Below are positions 42,795 to 52,221 of a DNA stretch of 64,000 nucleotides, piece after piece. The notes under the pieces were generated by a model, which saw only the letters and a list, made by a program, of their open reading frames with translations, did no database searches and was not told the origin of the DNA. This DNA is from Alphaproteobacteria bacterium (lineage in GTDB: Bacteria > Pseudomonadota > Alphaproteobacteria > UBA828): NCBI GenBank assembly GCA_022826345.1, contig JAJDVB010000023.1:1-64000 (forward strand). Direction: 5' to 3'. Both the position numbers and the translations under genes were made by a program. How positions within the stretch are numbered: position 1 is the stretch's first letter; every line of letters begins with the position of its first letter.

Positions 42795-43556
42795 ATGTCC
42801 AAGGTCATGATCGTCACGGGCGGCAGCCGCGGGATCGGCGCCGCCATTGCGCGGCTCGCGGGTAATAATGGCTACGATGTCGCCGTCAACTACGCCCAGG
42901 CCAAGGATCGAGCGGAGGAGGTCGCCGCCGATATCCGGAAGGCCGGCCAACGCGCCATCGCGGTCCAGGCCGATATGGGCAAGGAAGACGACATCCTGCG
43001 GATGCTGGAAACGGTCGACAACGAGCTCGGGCCGGTCTCCGCCGTCGTCAACAACGCCGCGATCGACTACGAGACCCTGATCCCCGACATGACCTTGGAG
43101 GGGCTGGAGCGCGTCTTCGCCATCAACGTCTTCGGCCTGTTCGTCATCGCGCGCGAGGCCGTCACGCGCATGTCCACCAAGCACGGCGGCAAGGGCGGCT
43201 CCATCGTGAACGTGGGCTCCATCTCGGCGCGGTACGGCGGGTTGCCCAGCGATGTCGTCTACGCGTCCTCCAAGGGCGCTGTGGACTCGTTCACCAAGGG
43301 CCTCGCCCACGAATACGCCGAGCACGGCATCCGGGTGAACTGCGTGCGCCCCGGCCTCATCCTCACGGACATCTGGGAGCGTTCCATCGGGCCCGAGGCC
43401 GCGATCGCACTCGGCAAGACCGGCTCGATGCTGAAGCGCATCGGCCAGCCCGAGGAAATCGCCACCATGGTACTGTGGCTCTGCTCGGACGAGGCCTCCT
43501 ACGTCACCGCTGCGATCTACGATGTGGACGGGGGGCGCGGCAACCGACCGGCCTGA
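42795..43556 (+). CDS. SDR-family oxidoreductase (glucose-1-dehydrogenase/FabG-like)
   Basis: The 253-residue classical SDR has TGGSRGIG in the first ten or so residues, NNAAIDYE, Ser in NVGSISARYGG and YASSK. The C-terminal IYDVDGGRGNRPA is standard. It belongs with sugar or 3-oxoacyl reductases that use NADP (first-strand YAQAKDRAEEV suggests a basic pocket). GGGGAGGGG precedes the ATG. It sits 14 bp after the GNAT gene. Confidence 0.88.
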   Translation: MSKVMIVTGGSRGIGAAIARLAGNNGYDVAVNYAQAKDRAEEVAADIRKAGQRAIAVQADMGKEDDILRMLETVDNELGPVSAVVNNAAIDYETLIPDMTLEGLERVFAINVFGLFVIAREAVTRMSTKHGGKGGSIVNVGSISARYGGLPSDVVYASSKGAVDSFTKGLAHEYAEHGIRVNCVRPGLILTDIWERSIGPEAAIALGKTGSMLKRIGQPEEIATMVLWLCSDEASYVTAAIYDVDGGRGNRPA

Positions 43557-43605
43557 GCGGAGCGCGCGTAGGTAACGAACGACCGATTACGTTGGGAGGG
43601 AGCCG

Positions 43606-43944
43606 ATGAGCGGCATCAAGGTCATGAGTTTGAGCGATGCGGAGGTTTACGAGGACGAGACCGTTATCAGCCGTCGGCTCGTCCGCCGTGCGCACGGGTC
43701 GGAAGAGATGTCGCTCAACGTCTCAACCCTGAAGGAAGGCATGGAAGACCCGGACTGCGTCTACGCCGACTACGACGAGATCGTCTACGTCCTGAGCGGC
43801 ACCGCGGAGTTGACCATCGACGGCGAGACACAGACGGTGGGCAAGGGGACCGCCTTCTATGTCCCGCGCGGGGCCTCCTACGGCTACAAGGTGATCGAGG
43901 GGCCCAACGACGTGATCGCGGTGTTCACGCCGGCCAAGACCTAG
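43606..43944 (+). CDS. Small cupin-domain protein
   Basis: The 112-residue protein holds one cupin barrel: YADYDEIVYVLSGTAELTIDGE for motif 1 and GKGTAFYVPRGASYGYKV for motif 2. The usual two His plus Glu metal ligands are largely replaced (D/E and Tyr where His is expected), so metal binding and catalysis are doubtful; it may be a binding or regulatory protein. GGGAGGGAG precedes the ATG. It is 29 bp upstream of a hyuB gene. Confidence 0.8.
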   Translation: MSGIKVMSLSDAEVYEDETVISRRLVRRAHGSEEMSLNVSTLKEGMEDPDCVYADYDEIVYVLSGTAELTIDGETQTVGKGTAFYVPRGASYGYKVIEGPNDVIAVFTPAKT

Positions 43945-43973
43945 CAATGCCGCACGAGGCGGGAGGAAAGCGA

Positions 43974-45935
43974 ATGGCACGATCGAAGATGACCAATGGC
44001 AAGAGCCGCCCGGCGGCCCTCGGTCGCACGACGCGCACCACGCGCACCACGCGCCCCAAGGCCCGGAAGCGAAAGACGAACGGGCGCGCCGATATCGATC
44101 CGATCACCTTTTCGGTCATTCTCAACCGCTTCAATACGATCGCCAACGAGATGACGCTCGTGATGGAGCGCACGGCGTGGACCTCCATCATCGCGCTTTC
44201 GCACGACTTCTCCTGCGCGATCTACGACCGCAAGGACCGGCAGGTCTGCATGATGGACGCGCTGCCGATCCACACGAACTCCATGCACGTCGTGCTGAAG
44301 GAGATTGCGCGGGTCTTCGACGGCGACATTCACGACGGCGACGTGATCGTCTGCAACGACCCCTACAGCGGCAACACCCACGTGGGCGACTTCGTGACCG
44401 CGTGCCCCGTCTTCTACAAGGGTGAGCATCTGTTCTGGAGCGTGACCAAGGGCCATCAGCTCGATTGCGGCGCCTTCATGCCGACCAGCGTGCCCGCCGC
44501 GGCAAAGGACGTGTGGCAGGAGGGCCTGCAGCTCCCGCCGATCAAGTTCTACAAGAAGGGCAAGCCCTGCGAGGACATCATCCGCATGTACCTCGCCAAC
44601 GTGCGCTGGAAGGACTGGCTCTACGGGGACCTCATGGCGCAGCTCGGGTCCATTTGGACCGGCCGGCGGCGCATCCTCGAGATGCTGGAGCGCTATGGCA
44701 AGGACGAGCTCGAGGGCTACATCGACGCGATCTTCGAGTATTCGGACCAACGCATGGCGGACGAAATCCGTGCCATGCCCGACGGCGAGTATCACGGCGA
44801 TGCCTGGCTCGACACTGACGGCCAGGGCGGCACGAACATCCCGATTCACGCCAAGGTCACGATCAAGGGCGACAGGGCGCACGTGGACTTTACTGGCTCC
44901 GCGCCGCAGACGCCCGGCTCCAACAACAGCACCCAGGGCGTGATGCAGGCGGCAGCCGGCATTCCGATCATGTGCATGATCGACCCGACCATTCCGCACA
45001 ATGACGGCTGTCTCAGGCACATCACGGCGGAGGCGCCGGCAGGCACGGTCTGCAACGCCAACCACCCGTCCTCGACTGCGCTGGCAACCATCTGCCCCGG
45101 TGACACGATGCAGATCGCGGTGTGGAAGGCGCTGGCTCGGGCCATGCCGGATCGCGCGACCGGCGGCATGCCCGCCATTCATTGCGTGCCCATGTTCTCG
45201 GGCACCGACCAGCGCAACGGCGAGTCCAAGGAGTGGGGCAGCATGGTGTTCAACGCCTCGCCCGGCGGGGGTGCCGGGGTCGGCACCGACGGCTGGCCGA
45301 TCATGCTCTCGCCTGCTGCCCTTGGCGGGCAGAAGATCATCAGCGTCGAGGTGAGCGAGATGCTCTACCCGATGCACTTCGACAAGCAGGAGATCGCCGC
45401 CGATTCCATGGGGCACGGCGAGGACATCGGCGGCCCCGGCGTGGACATCCGGATTCGCCCGATGAGCGGGGCGATGGACTGCAACATATTTGGCGACGGC
45501 AACATGAACCCGCCCTATGGCACGCTCGGCGGGACGCCGGGCATCGGCGGCGGCAACTACAAGGAAAACCTGACCACCGGCAAGCGCACCTTCTGCTCGG
45601 CCAAGGGGAACATGGTCATCGAGGAGGACGAGATTTGGGTGGGCCTTTCCACCGGCGGTGGGGGGCGAGGCGATCCATTGGATCGCGATCCTGACGCGGT
45701 GCTGGAGAGTGTGCTCGACGGCATGATCTCGCTCGAGAGTGCCGAAGACGTTTACGGCGTCGCAATCGATCGCGCGACCATGACGGTGGATCTGACGGCA
45801 ACCGAAGCGTTGCGCGAAAAGATTCGTGCGGCGCGCGGCCCGATCGAAGTCGTCAGGCCCGATCGTCCCGACGCGGGCGACTGGGTGCAGCGGAGCTTGC
45901 GGCAGGGCGACGACTACCTGATCGACCCGCAGTAG
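43974..45935 (+). CDS. hyuB: HyuB, basic-tail type 2 (no adjacent HyuA)
   Basis: From the ATG at 43974 with GGGAGGAAA upstream, the protein is 653 residues. Its N-terminal 40 residues are strongly basic and contain a TTRTTRTTR triplet repeat encoded by nine-base DNA repeats near 44027-44053. The core (DIDPITFSVILNRFNTIANEM, SHDFSCAIYDRKDRQVCM, CNDPYSGNTHVGDFVTACPVF, KGHQLDCGAFMPTS) is closely related to the HyuB at 29724, including the C-terminal GGGGRGDPLDRDPDAVLES. No HyuA lies nearby, so it may share the HyuA at 27646 or be regulated separately. Confidence 0.92.
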   Translation: MARSKMTNGKSRPAALGRTTRTTRTTRPKARKRKTNGRADIDPITFSVILNRFNTIANEMTLVMERTAWTSIIALSHDFSCAIYDRKDRQVCMMDALPIHTNSMHVVLKEIARVFDGDIHDGDVIVCNDPYSGNTHVGDFVTACPVFYKGEHLFWSVTKGHQLDCGAFMPTSVPAAAKDVWQEGLQLPPIKFYKKGKPCEDIIRMYLANVRWKDWLYGDLMAQLGSIWTGRRRILEMLERYGKDELEGYIDAIFEYSDQRMADEIRAMPDGEYHGDAWLDTDGQGGTNIPIHAKVTIKGDRAHVDFTGSAPQTPGSNNSTQGVMQAAAGIPIMCMIDPTIPHNDGCLRHITAEAPAGTVCNANHPSSTALATICPGDTMQIAVWKALARAMPDRATGGMPAIHCVPMFSGTDQRNGESKEWGSMVFNASPGGGAGVGTDGWPIMLSPAALGGQKIISVEVSEMLYPMHFDKQEIAADSMGHGEDIGGPGVDIRIRPMSGAMDCNIFGDGNMNPPYGTLGGTPGIGGGNYKENLTTGKRTFCSAKGNMVIEEDEIWVGLSTGGGGRGDPLDRDPDAVLESVLDGMISLESAEDVYGVAIDRATMTVDLTATEALREKIRAARGPIEVVRPDRPDAGDWVQRSLRQGDDYLIDPQ

Positions 45936-45960
45936 CGCGCAAAGGGGAGTTTCCAAGAAC

Positions 45961-46359
45961 ATGACCGACGCGGAACGGGATGCCTTTCTGCGCGAGGTGC
46001 GCATCGGCACGCTTTGTACGCTGAACGAGGACGGCTCCCCCAACGCGCTGCCGCTCTGGTACGAGTGGGACGGCGAGAAGGCCCGCATGTTCTCGATGCG
46101 GGACACCGGCAAGGTAAAGCGGCTGCGGCGCGATCCGCGCGCCTGCCTCAGCGTGGCCGACCCCGTCGGCGCGCCCGAGGCGTGGGTCACGGTGGAAGGG
46201 ACGGTCGAAGTCTTCGACGAGGGCGGCAAGGAGTTCGGACTCGAACTCACCAAGCGCTACTACGAGAGCCCGCGGCGGGAGGAAGCCATCGCCGAGTGGT
46301 CTGCCAGGGACGACTGGGTCCTGCTGGTGCTCACGCCGACCCGTTTCCTCTCGTACTGA
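45961..46359 (+). CDS. Pyridoxamine 5'-phosphate oxidase-like (PPOX) flavin/F420-fold protein
   Basis: The 132-residue split-barrel protein starts FLREVRIGTLCTLNEDGSPNALPLWYEW, followed by RMFSMRDTGKVKRLRRDPRAC and AWVTVEGTVEVF, the FMN- or F420-binding half-barrel of the PPOX group. The cofactor is not determined. These proteins reduce or oxidise small substrates or simply bind flavin. It lies between the hyuB and SDR genes of the block, spaced by 25 and 19 bases, and is probably cotranscribed. Confidence 0.82.
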   Translation: MTDAERDAFLREVRIGTLCTLNEDGSPNALPLWYEWDGEKARMFSMRDTGKVKRLRRDPRACLSVADPVGAPEAWVTVEGTVEVFDEGGKEFGLELTKRYYESPRREEAIAEWSARDDWVLLVLTPTRFLSY

Positions 46360-46378
46360 TACCTGACGCGGGCTTCCG

Positions 46379-47149
46379 TTGAAAATCGCGGGAAAGTCCG
46401 TCGTCGTCACCGGCGGCGCGAGCGGGATCGGGCTCGCGCTCGCGCGCCGCTTCAGGGCGGAGGGCGCGCGGGGTATCGCCCTGGCCGACCTGCAGGAAGA
46501 GGCCCTGCTGGAGGCCGCCGGCGAGATCGATGCTCTGGGGGTGCCCTGCGATGTCGCGGACGAAGCTGACATCAAGCGCCTCGTTGCGGCGGTGGAGGAT
46601 GCCTTCGGGCCCATCGACGTGTTCGTCTCCAACGCCGGGATCGCGCGCATGGGCGGCGTCGATGCGCCGGACGAGGAGTGGCGGCAGAACTGGGACATCC
46701 ACGTGATGGCCCACGTCTACGCGGCGCGGGCGGTGGCGCCCAAGATGGCGGCGCGCGGCAGCGGCTATCTGGTTAACACGGCCTCGGCCGCAGGGCTCCT
46801 CAGCCACGTGGAATCGGCGACCTATACGGTGACCAAACACGCCGCCGTCGCCTTCGCCGAATGGCTTTCGATCGTTTACGGCGACCGGGGGGTCCGGGTC
46901 TCGGTGCTCTGCCCGCAGGCGGTCCGCACCGCGATGCTCGCCGGCCGGGACGAGGGCGTCGCCAGCCTCGACGGCGTGCTGGAGCCGGAACAGGTGGCCG
47001 ACAGCGTGATCGCTGCAATGGAGCGGGAGGAGTTTCTCATCCTTCCGCACCCTGGGGTGCAGGACTACGTTCAGCGCAAGGCCTCGGATCGCGAGCGCTG
47101 GCTCCGGGGGATGCGCAAGCTGCGCGCGGCGCACGGAGGGGCCCCATAG
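46379..47149 (+). CDS. SDR-family oxidoreductase
   Basis: The 256-residue SDR has TGGASGIG in its opening, SNAGIARM, a Ser in VNTASAAG and YTVTK. It uses a rare TTG start (46379-46381), inferred because the conserved first strand KIAGKSVVVTGG begins with the next codon and no ATG or GTG is available. The ribosome site is weak. The C-terminal 60 residues (VRTAMLAGRDEGV, FLILPHPGVQDYVQRK) differ from FabG types and are seen in a dehydrogenase subgroup acting on hydrophobic or acyl-CoA substrates. Confidence 0.82.
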   Translation: MKIAGKSVVVTGGASGIGLALARRFRAEGARGIALADLQEEALLEAAGEIDALGVPCDVADEADIKRLVAAVEDAFGPIDVFVSNAGIARMGGVDAPDEEWRQNWDIHVMAHVYAARAVAPKMAARGSGYLVNTASAAGLLSHVESATYTVTKHAAVAFAEWLSIVYGDRGVRVSVLCPQAVRTAMLAGRDEGVASLDGVLEPEQVADSVIAAMEREEFLILPHPGVQDYVQRKASDRERWLRGMRKLRAAHGGAP

Positions 47150-47166
47150 CCCGGCGCCTGAGCCGG

Positions 47167-48897
47167 GTGGAGGCCCACGAACGCCTCGTGGGCGCCGGAC
47201 TGCCCTTCGAGCTCGAAGAGATCGAGGTCCGGGGCGTTGCGGTTCGCGCGTGGAAGAATGCCCCGCGAACTCTTGGTGCGGTTCTCGCCGCCTCGGCGGA
47301 CTGTGGCGAGAGGGCGTGCCTCGTGCTCGACGACGAGCGCCTGAGCTACGCCGACCACCATCGCGAGGTGCGCCGGTTCGCGCAGGTGCTGCGCGAGCAC
47401 TACGGCATCCGCAAGGGGGACCGGGTTGCGGTCGCCATGCGCAACCTGCCGGAGTGGTCCATAGCCTTCTGGGCCATCACCGGCATCGGCGCCATCGTGG
47501 TGCCGCTCAACGCCTGGCTCACCGCGCGGGAGCTCGCCTACTGCGTGACCGATTCTGGCGCGCGGGTGATCGTGGCGGACGGCAAGCGCGCGACGCTTCT
47601 CGCTTCGTGTGAGGAGGAGTTCGGCTTGCGCGGCCTGATCGTCGTGCGGGACGAAGACACGGAGCACGATGACGGAACCGCCCATTGGGACGACGTGCTC
47701 GCCGCCGCAGACGTCAATCCGCCTCCGCCTGACGTGGCGATCGATCCCGACGACGACGCCACGATCTTCTATACCTCCGGCACCACCGGCACACCCAAGG
47801 GCGCGATCGGCACCCATCGCAACATCTGCACGAACATCATGACCGTGGCCTATCGCGGCGCGGTGCGGCAGCTCTGCCGCGGCGTGACTCCGGTTTGGCT
47901 CGGCGGGCCGATGCCTCACCCCACGGTTCTGGTTCCGGTGCCGTTCTTTCACGTCACCGGCTGTCATTCGATCTTGGCTCCGGCCGTCTTCGGCGGCGCC
48001 ACGCTGATCCTGATGCACCGGTGGGAGCCGGAGCGGGCGCTCGCACTGATCGAGCAGGAGAGAATCACGAACTTCACCGGCGTGCCGGGCATGCTCCTGC
48101 AGATGCTGGAATCGCCGGGCTTCGCGGACCACGACACCTCGTCACTCACCGGCGCCAACTACGGCGGCACGCCGCCGCCTGCCCGGTTGCTGGATCGGAT
48201 TACGGAGCTTTTGCCGCAGGTGGAGGCCGAGAACGGCTACGGCCTTACCGAGGCCTCGTCGCTCGTGAGCTACAACGCGGGTGAGAGCTATCGCCGTCAC
48301 CCCGACAGCGCCGGCGTGCCGGTGCCCACGTGCGACATCAAGATCGTCGACGAGGGCGGCGCCGAGGTGCCTGTCGGCATACGCGGCGAGGTCTGCGTGA
48401 AGGGGCCCAACGTCGTCCGGGGCTACTGGAAGCAGCCGGAAGCAAGCGCCGAGACGTTCCGCAACGGCTGGCTGCACACCGGCGACATCGGGCTGCTGAG
48501 CGAGGACGGCTTGCTCTTTCTGCTCGACCGCGCCAAGGACATGCTGATCAGGGGCGGCGAGAACGTCTATTGCGTCGAGGTGGAGAACGCGCTTTGTAGT
48601 CATCCGGCAGTCAAGGACGCGGCCGTGATCGGCAAGCCGCACCCCGTGCTCGGGCAAGAGGTCGCGGCGGTCGTGCAGGTCTCGGGCGAGCAGGCGGCCG
48701 GCGAAGCGGCGTTGATCGAGCACTGCCGCTCGCGTCTCGCCGCGTTCAAGGTGCCGGCAATGATCGATGTGCGCACCGAGCCGCTGCCGGTCAACGCGAA
48801 CGGAAAGGTCATCAAGCGGCAGCTTCAGAACGAGCTGTTCGCGGTATCGGACGAAGGAACGGGCTGCAGCAGCGGCCGGTCGAGCGACGGGCGATAG
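47167..48897 (+). CDS. Acyl-CoA synthetase (class I adenylate-forming enzyme)
   Basis: The 576-residue enzyme (from a GTG at 47167, the best in-frame start 18 bases after the SDR stop) has the A3 motif YTSGTTGTPKG, ENGYGLTEASS as A5, a TGD and DRAKDMLIRGGENVYCVEVE as the hinge region, and PVNANGKVIKR with the C-terminal catalytic Lys. It activates a carboxylic acid to acyl-AMP and then acyl-CoA. The substrate is unknown; the context with acyl-CoA dehydrogenase, hydratase, SDR and thiolase suggests side-chain or branched acids. The start is uncertain, since no ribosome site is strong. Confidence 0.88.
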   Translation: MEAHERLVGAGLPFELEEIEVRGVAVRAWKNAPRTLGAVLAASADCGERACLVLDDERLSYADHHREVRRFAQVLREHYGIRKGDRVAVAMRNLPEWSIAFWAITGIGAIVVPLNAWLTARELAYCVTDSGARVIVADGKRATLLASCEEEFGLRGLIVVRDEDTEHDDGTAHWDDVLAAADVNPPPPDVAIDPDDDATIFYTSGTTGTPKGAIGTHRNICTNIMTVAYRGAVRQLCRGVTPVWLGGPMPHPTVLVPVPFFHVTGCHSILAPAVFGGATLILMHRWEPERALALIEQERITNFTGVPGMLLQMLESPGFADHDTSSLTGANYGGTPPPARLLDRITELLPQVEAENGYGLTEASSLVSYNAGESYRRHPDSAGVPVPTCDIKIVDEGGAEVPVGIRGEVCVKGPNVVRGYWKQPEASAETFRNGWLHTGDIGLLSEDGLLFLLDRAKDMLIRGGENVYCVEVENALCSHPAVKDAAVIGKPHPVLGQEVAAVVQVSGEQAAGEAALIEHCRSRLAAFKVPAMIDVRTEPLPVNANGKVIKRQLQNELFAVSDEGTGCSSGRSSDGR

Positions 48898-48914
48898 TGG
48901 CGGGAGAACCGGAC

Positions 48915-50321
48915 ATGGACATCGAACAGGCCCACAACCTCTCTCTCGAGGAGATGGACAAGCAGAGCTTCCTGCATCCCTACACGGCTCTCAAGCCGCA
49001 TCTCGAGAACGGGCCCAACATCATCAAGTCGGGCAGCGGCGTGCGGCTCACCAACGCCGCCGGCAAGGAATACATCGACGGCATGGCCGGCCTCTGGTGC
49101 GTCAACATCGGCTGGGGGCACCGGGAGGTGGTCGACGCGATCACCGAGCAGGCCGAGAACCTCGCCTACTATCACAGCTTCTTCTCGATGGGGACGGAGG
49201 CGCCCATCCGCCTGGCCGACCGCATCCTCCGCCTCGTGCCCGGCGACATGAGCAAGGTGTTCTTCGGCAATTCGGGCTCGGACGCGAACGACACCAACGT
49301 CAAATTGGTTCACTACTACAACAACCTGCGCGGCAAGCCCGAGAAGAAGAAGATCATCTCCCGCAAGCGGGCCTATCACGGCGTAACGGTCGCCTCGGCG
49401 AGCCTGACCGGGCTGCCGAGCATTCACACGGCGTTCGATCTGCCGCTGCCGACGGTCTTCCATACCGAGACCCCGCACCACTGGCGCAACGCCGAGCCGG
49501 GGATGAGCGAGCGCGACTTCTCCAAGTGGTGCGCGCATAAGCTGGAAGAAATGATCCTCGCAGAAGGGCCCGATACGGTGGCGGCGTTCATCGCCGAGCC
49601 GGTGATGGGCGCAGGCGGCGTGATCATCCCGCCGGAGGGCTACTTCCCCGAAATCCAGAAAGTCCTGCGTAAGTACGACATGCTGATGATCGCCGACGAG
49701 GTCATCACCGGCTTCGGCCGTACCGGCAACTGGTTCGGCTCTCAGACCTACGACATCGAGCCCGACATCATTACCATCGCCAAGGGGCTGACGAGCGGCT
49801 ACGTGCCCATGTCGGGCAGCATCATCTCCGACGAGATCTGGCAGGTGATCAAGGAGGGGGCGCCCGGCGTCGCCTACTTCGCGCACGGCTACACGTATTC
49901 GGCGCATCCCGTGGCGGCGGCTGCGGCCATGGCCAACATCGACATCATGGAGCGGCTGGACCTGCCGGCGAAGTGCGCCGAGGTCGGCACCTACTTCCAG
50001 CGGCGGCTGCGCGAGGTCGCCGCCGACCACCCGCTGGTCGGCGAGGTGCGCGGCGAGGCCCTGCTGGCGGCCGTCGAGCTGGTTAAGGACAAGGAGACCA
50101 AGGAATCCTTTGACCCCGCCCTGCTCGTCGGGCCCACCCTCAGCAAGTACACGATCGAGGAGGGGCTCATCATCCGTGCGCTCCCCCTCAGCGATGCGGT
50201 GTCGTTCTCGCCGCCGCTGGTTATCACCAAGGCTGAGGTGGACGAGGCGCTCGTGCTGTTCAAGCGCGCGCTCGATCGCGTCACCGACGAGCTGGTCAAG
50301 GACGGCACCTGGAAGCCGTAG
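48915..50321 (+). CDS. Class III PLP-dependent aminotransferase
   Basis: The 468-residue class III aminotransferase has KVFFGNSGSDANDTNVKLV, SRKRAYHGVTVASASLTG, FIAEPVMGAGGVIIPPEGY, LMIADEVITGFGRTGNWFG with the PLP-binding Asp, and TIAKGLTSGYVPM with the Schiff-base Lys. It resembles omega-amino acid:pyruvate or polyamine aminotransferases. The ATG at 48915 follows GCGGGAG by eight bases; a GTG at 48897 overlaps the synthetase stop. It could remove the amino group from an imported amine. Confidence 0.92.
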   Translation: MDIEQAHNLSLEEMDKQSFLHPYTALKPHLENGPNIIKSGSGVRLTNAAGKEYIDGMAGLWCVNIGWGHREVVDAITEQAENLAYYHSFFSMGTEAPIRLADRILRLVPGDMSKVFFGNSGSDANDTNVKLVHYYNNLRGKPEKKKIISRKRAYHGVTVASASLTGLPSIHTAFDLPLPTVFHTETPHHWRNAEPGMSERDFSKWCAHKLEEMILAEGPDTVAAFIAEPVMGAGGVIIPPEGYFPEIQKVLRKYDMLMIADEVITGFGRTGNWFGSQTYDIEPDIITIAKGLTSGYVPMSGSIISDEIWQVIKEGAPGVAYFAHGYTYSAHPVAAAAAMANIDIMERLDLPAKCAEVGTYFQRRLREVAADHPLVGEVRGEALLAAVELVKDKETKESFDPALLVGPTLSKYTIEEGLIIRALPLSDAVSFSPPLVITKAEVDEALVLFKRALDRVTDELVKDGTWKP

Positions 50322-50333
50322 CCGGCCGATAGG

Positions 50334-52139
50334 ATGGAAAGCGCGGTCGTCAATCCGCGCGACCTGCGGTTTCAACTCTTCGAGGTGCTCGGCGCGGAGG
50401 CGCTCTGCGCGCGGGCGCGTTACCGCGACCACGACCGCGAGTCCCTGGAAGCCGCGCTCGATCTGGCGATGCAGCTCGCCGACGAGGTGCTCTGGCCTAA
50501 TGCGCCGATCGGGGACAGGGATGAGCCCCGGCTCGAGAACGGCCGGGTGCGCGTGCCGGCTGCCATTCACGAGAGCGTCGCCGCGATCACTGACGCAGGC
50601 TTCGTCGCGGCTGCTCTCGATTACGACCGGGGCGGCATGCAGCTTCCGGCCGTCCTCCTGCAGGCCTGCCTCGGCGTCCTAAAGGCAGCCGATTCGGCGA
50701 CGGTCGGCTATCTGATGCTGACCAAGGCGGCGGCCAATCTGCTCGACGTTCACGGCACCGACGAGCAGAAGCGGCTCTACATGGAGCCGCTCTACGCCGG
50801 GCGATTCATGGGCACGATGTGCCTCTCGGAACCCGACGTGGGCTCCTCGTTGGGCGACATCAGGTGTCGGGCGGTCCCTGCCGGCGACGGCAGCTATCGG
50901 CTCTCCGGCAGCAAGATGTGGATCTCGGGCGGCGACCAGGACATCTCGGAGAACATCGTCCACCTGGTTCTCGCGAAGCTCCCCGGCGCGCCGCCCGGCG
51001 TGAAGGGAATCTCGCTCTTCATCGTGCCCAAGGTCCGCGTGAATGCCGACGGCACGCTGGGCGCCGCCAACGATGTCGCGGTCGCGGGCCTCAATCACAA
51101 GATGGGCTACCGCGCGATCTCCAACTGCCTGCTGAGCTTCGGCGAGAACGACGCCTGCGAGGCGCACCTGGTGGGCGCTCCCCACGAGGGCCTCGCCTGC
51201 ATGTTCCACATGATGAACGAGGCGCGGATCGGGGTCGGCATCAGCGGCACCATGATCGGCTATGCGGGCTACACGCAGGCGGTCCGCTACGCCAAGGAGC
51301 GGCGCCAGGGCCGACCGGTCGACGACCGTGATCCGACGCAACCGCCCGTTCCCATCGTCAGGCATGCCGACGTGAAGCGGATGCTGCTGAAGCAGAAGGC
51401 CATCGTCGAGGGCGCGCTCGCGCTCTGCCTGACCTGCGCGCGCTACCTGGACGACATGACGACGGCGACGAGCGAGGACGAGCGGCGGCGGGCAGGGCTG
51501 CTGCTCGACATCCTCACGCCCATCGCCAAGGCCTGGCCCGCCGAATTCTGCCAGGAGGCCAACAGCCTCGCGATCCAGGTGCACGGCGGCTACGGCTACA
51601 CGCGGGACTTTCCGGTCGAACGCCTCTACCGGGACAACCGCCTCAACGCGATCCACGAGGGGACGAACGGAATCCAGGCGATCGACCTGCTCGGCCGCAA
51701 GGCGCGCTTGCAGGATGGCGCGGCACTCGCGGCGTTGATGGAGGAGATCCGCGCCGATATTGCCGCGGCGCGAGACCAGCCCGTGCTCGCCGAGCATTGC
51801 GACGCGTTGGAGGCGATCACGGGCGAGATCGAGACAGCGACCAACTCCATCGGCGCCGCCCGCGCGGAGGGTCGGATCGGCGACTCGCTCGCGAACGCGA
51901 GCCTCTACCTCAACGCCTTAGGCCACATCGTCGTCGCCTGGCTCTGGCTGCGCCAGGCGCGCGCGGCGGATGCCGCACTCCGGCAAGGCGCAGCAGAGGA
52001 CGACGCCGCGTTCTATCGCGGCAAGCTCGCGGCCTGCCGCTACTTCTTCCGCTACGAGCTCGCCGGAATGAGATCCGCCATCGCGCTGCTCGCGCGTGTC
52101 GATACCACCTGCGCCGAGATGGACGCGGACATGTTCTAA
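50334..52139 (+). CDS. Acyl-CoA dehydrogenase (long, DmdC-like)
   Basis: The 601-residue flavoprotein is about 200 residues longer than a typical acyl-CoA dehydrogenase and matches the DmdC/long-form group. It has LSEPDVGSSLGDIRCRA, SGSKMWISGGDQDI, QVHGGYGYTRDFPVERLYRD and the catalytic Glu in NAIHEGTNGIQAIDLLGRK. The extra C-terminal domain (about residues 470-601) is helical with SLANASLYLNALGHIVVAWLW. It would form a 2,3-enoyl-CoA for hydration by MaoC. It starts 12 bases after the aminotransferase stop. Confidence 0.92.
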   Translation: MESAVVNPRDLRFQLFEVLGAEALCARARYRDHDRESLEAALDLAMQLADEVLWPNAPIGDRDEPRLENGRVRVPAAIHESVAAITDAGFVAAALDYDRGGMQLPAVLLQACLGVLKAADSATVGYLMLTKAAANLLDVHGTDEQKRLYMEPLYAGRFMGTMCLSEPDVGSSLGDIRCRAVPAGDGSYRLSGSKMWISGGDQDISENIVHLVLAKLPGAPPGVKGISLFIVPKVRVNADGTLGAANDVAVAGLNHKMGYRAISNCLLSFGENDACEAHLVGAPHEGLACMFHMMNEARIGVGISGTMIGYAGYTQAVRYAKERRQGRPVDDRDPTQPPVPIVRHADVKRMLLKQKAIVEGALALCLTCARYLDDMTTATSEDERRRAGLLLDILTPIAKAWPAEFCQEANSLAIQVHGGYGYTRDFPVERLYRDNRLNAIHEGTNGIQAIDLLGRKARLQDGAALAALMEEIRADIAAARDQPVLAEHCDALEAITGEIETATNSIGAARAEGRIGDSLANASLYLNALGHIVVAWLWLRQARAADAALRQGAAEDDAAFYRGKLAACRYFFRYELAGMRSAIALLARVDTTCAEMDADMF

Positions 52140-52221
52140 GCGCAAAGCCGCTATGATCGGCCGCGGCACCGGGCGCCGGGCCACGCGCCGCAACCGACAG
52201 CCAGGGCAAAGGGAGATGGAC

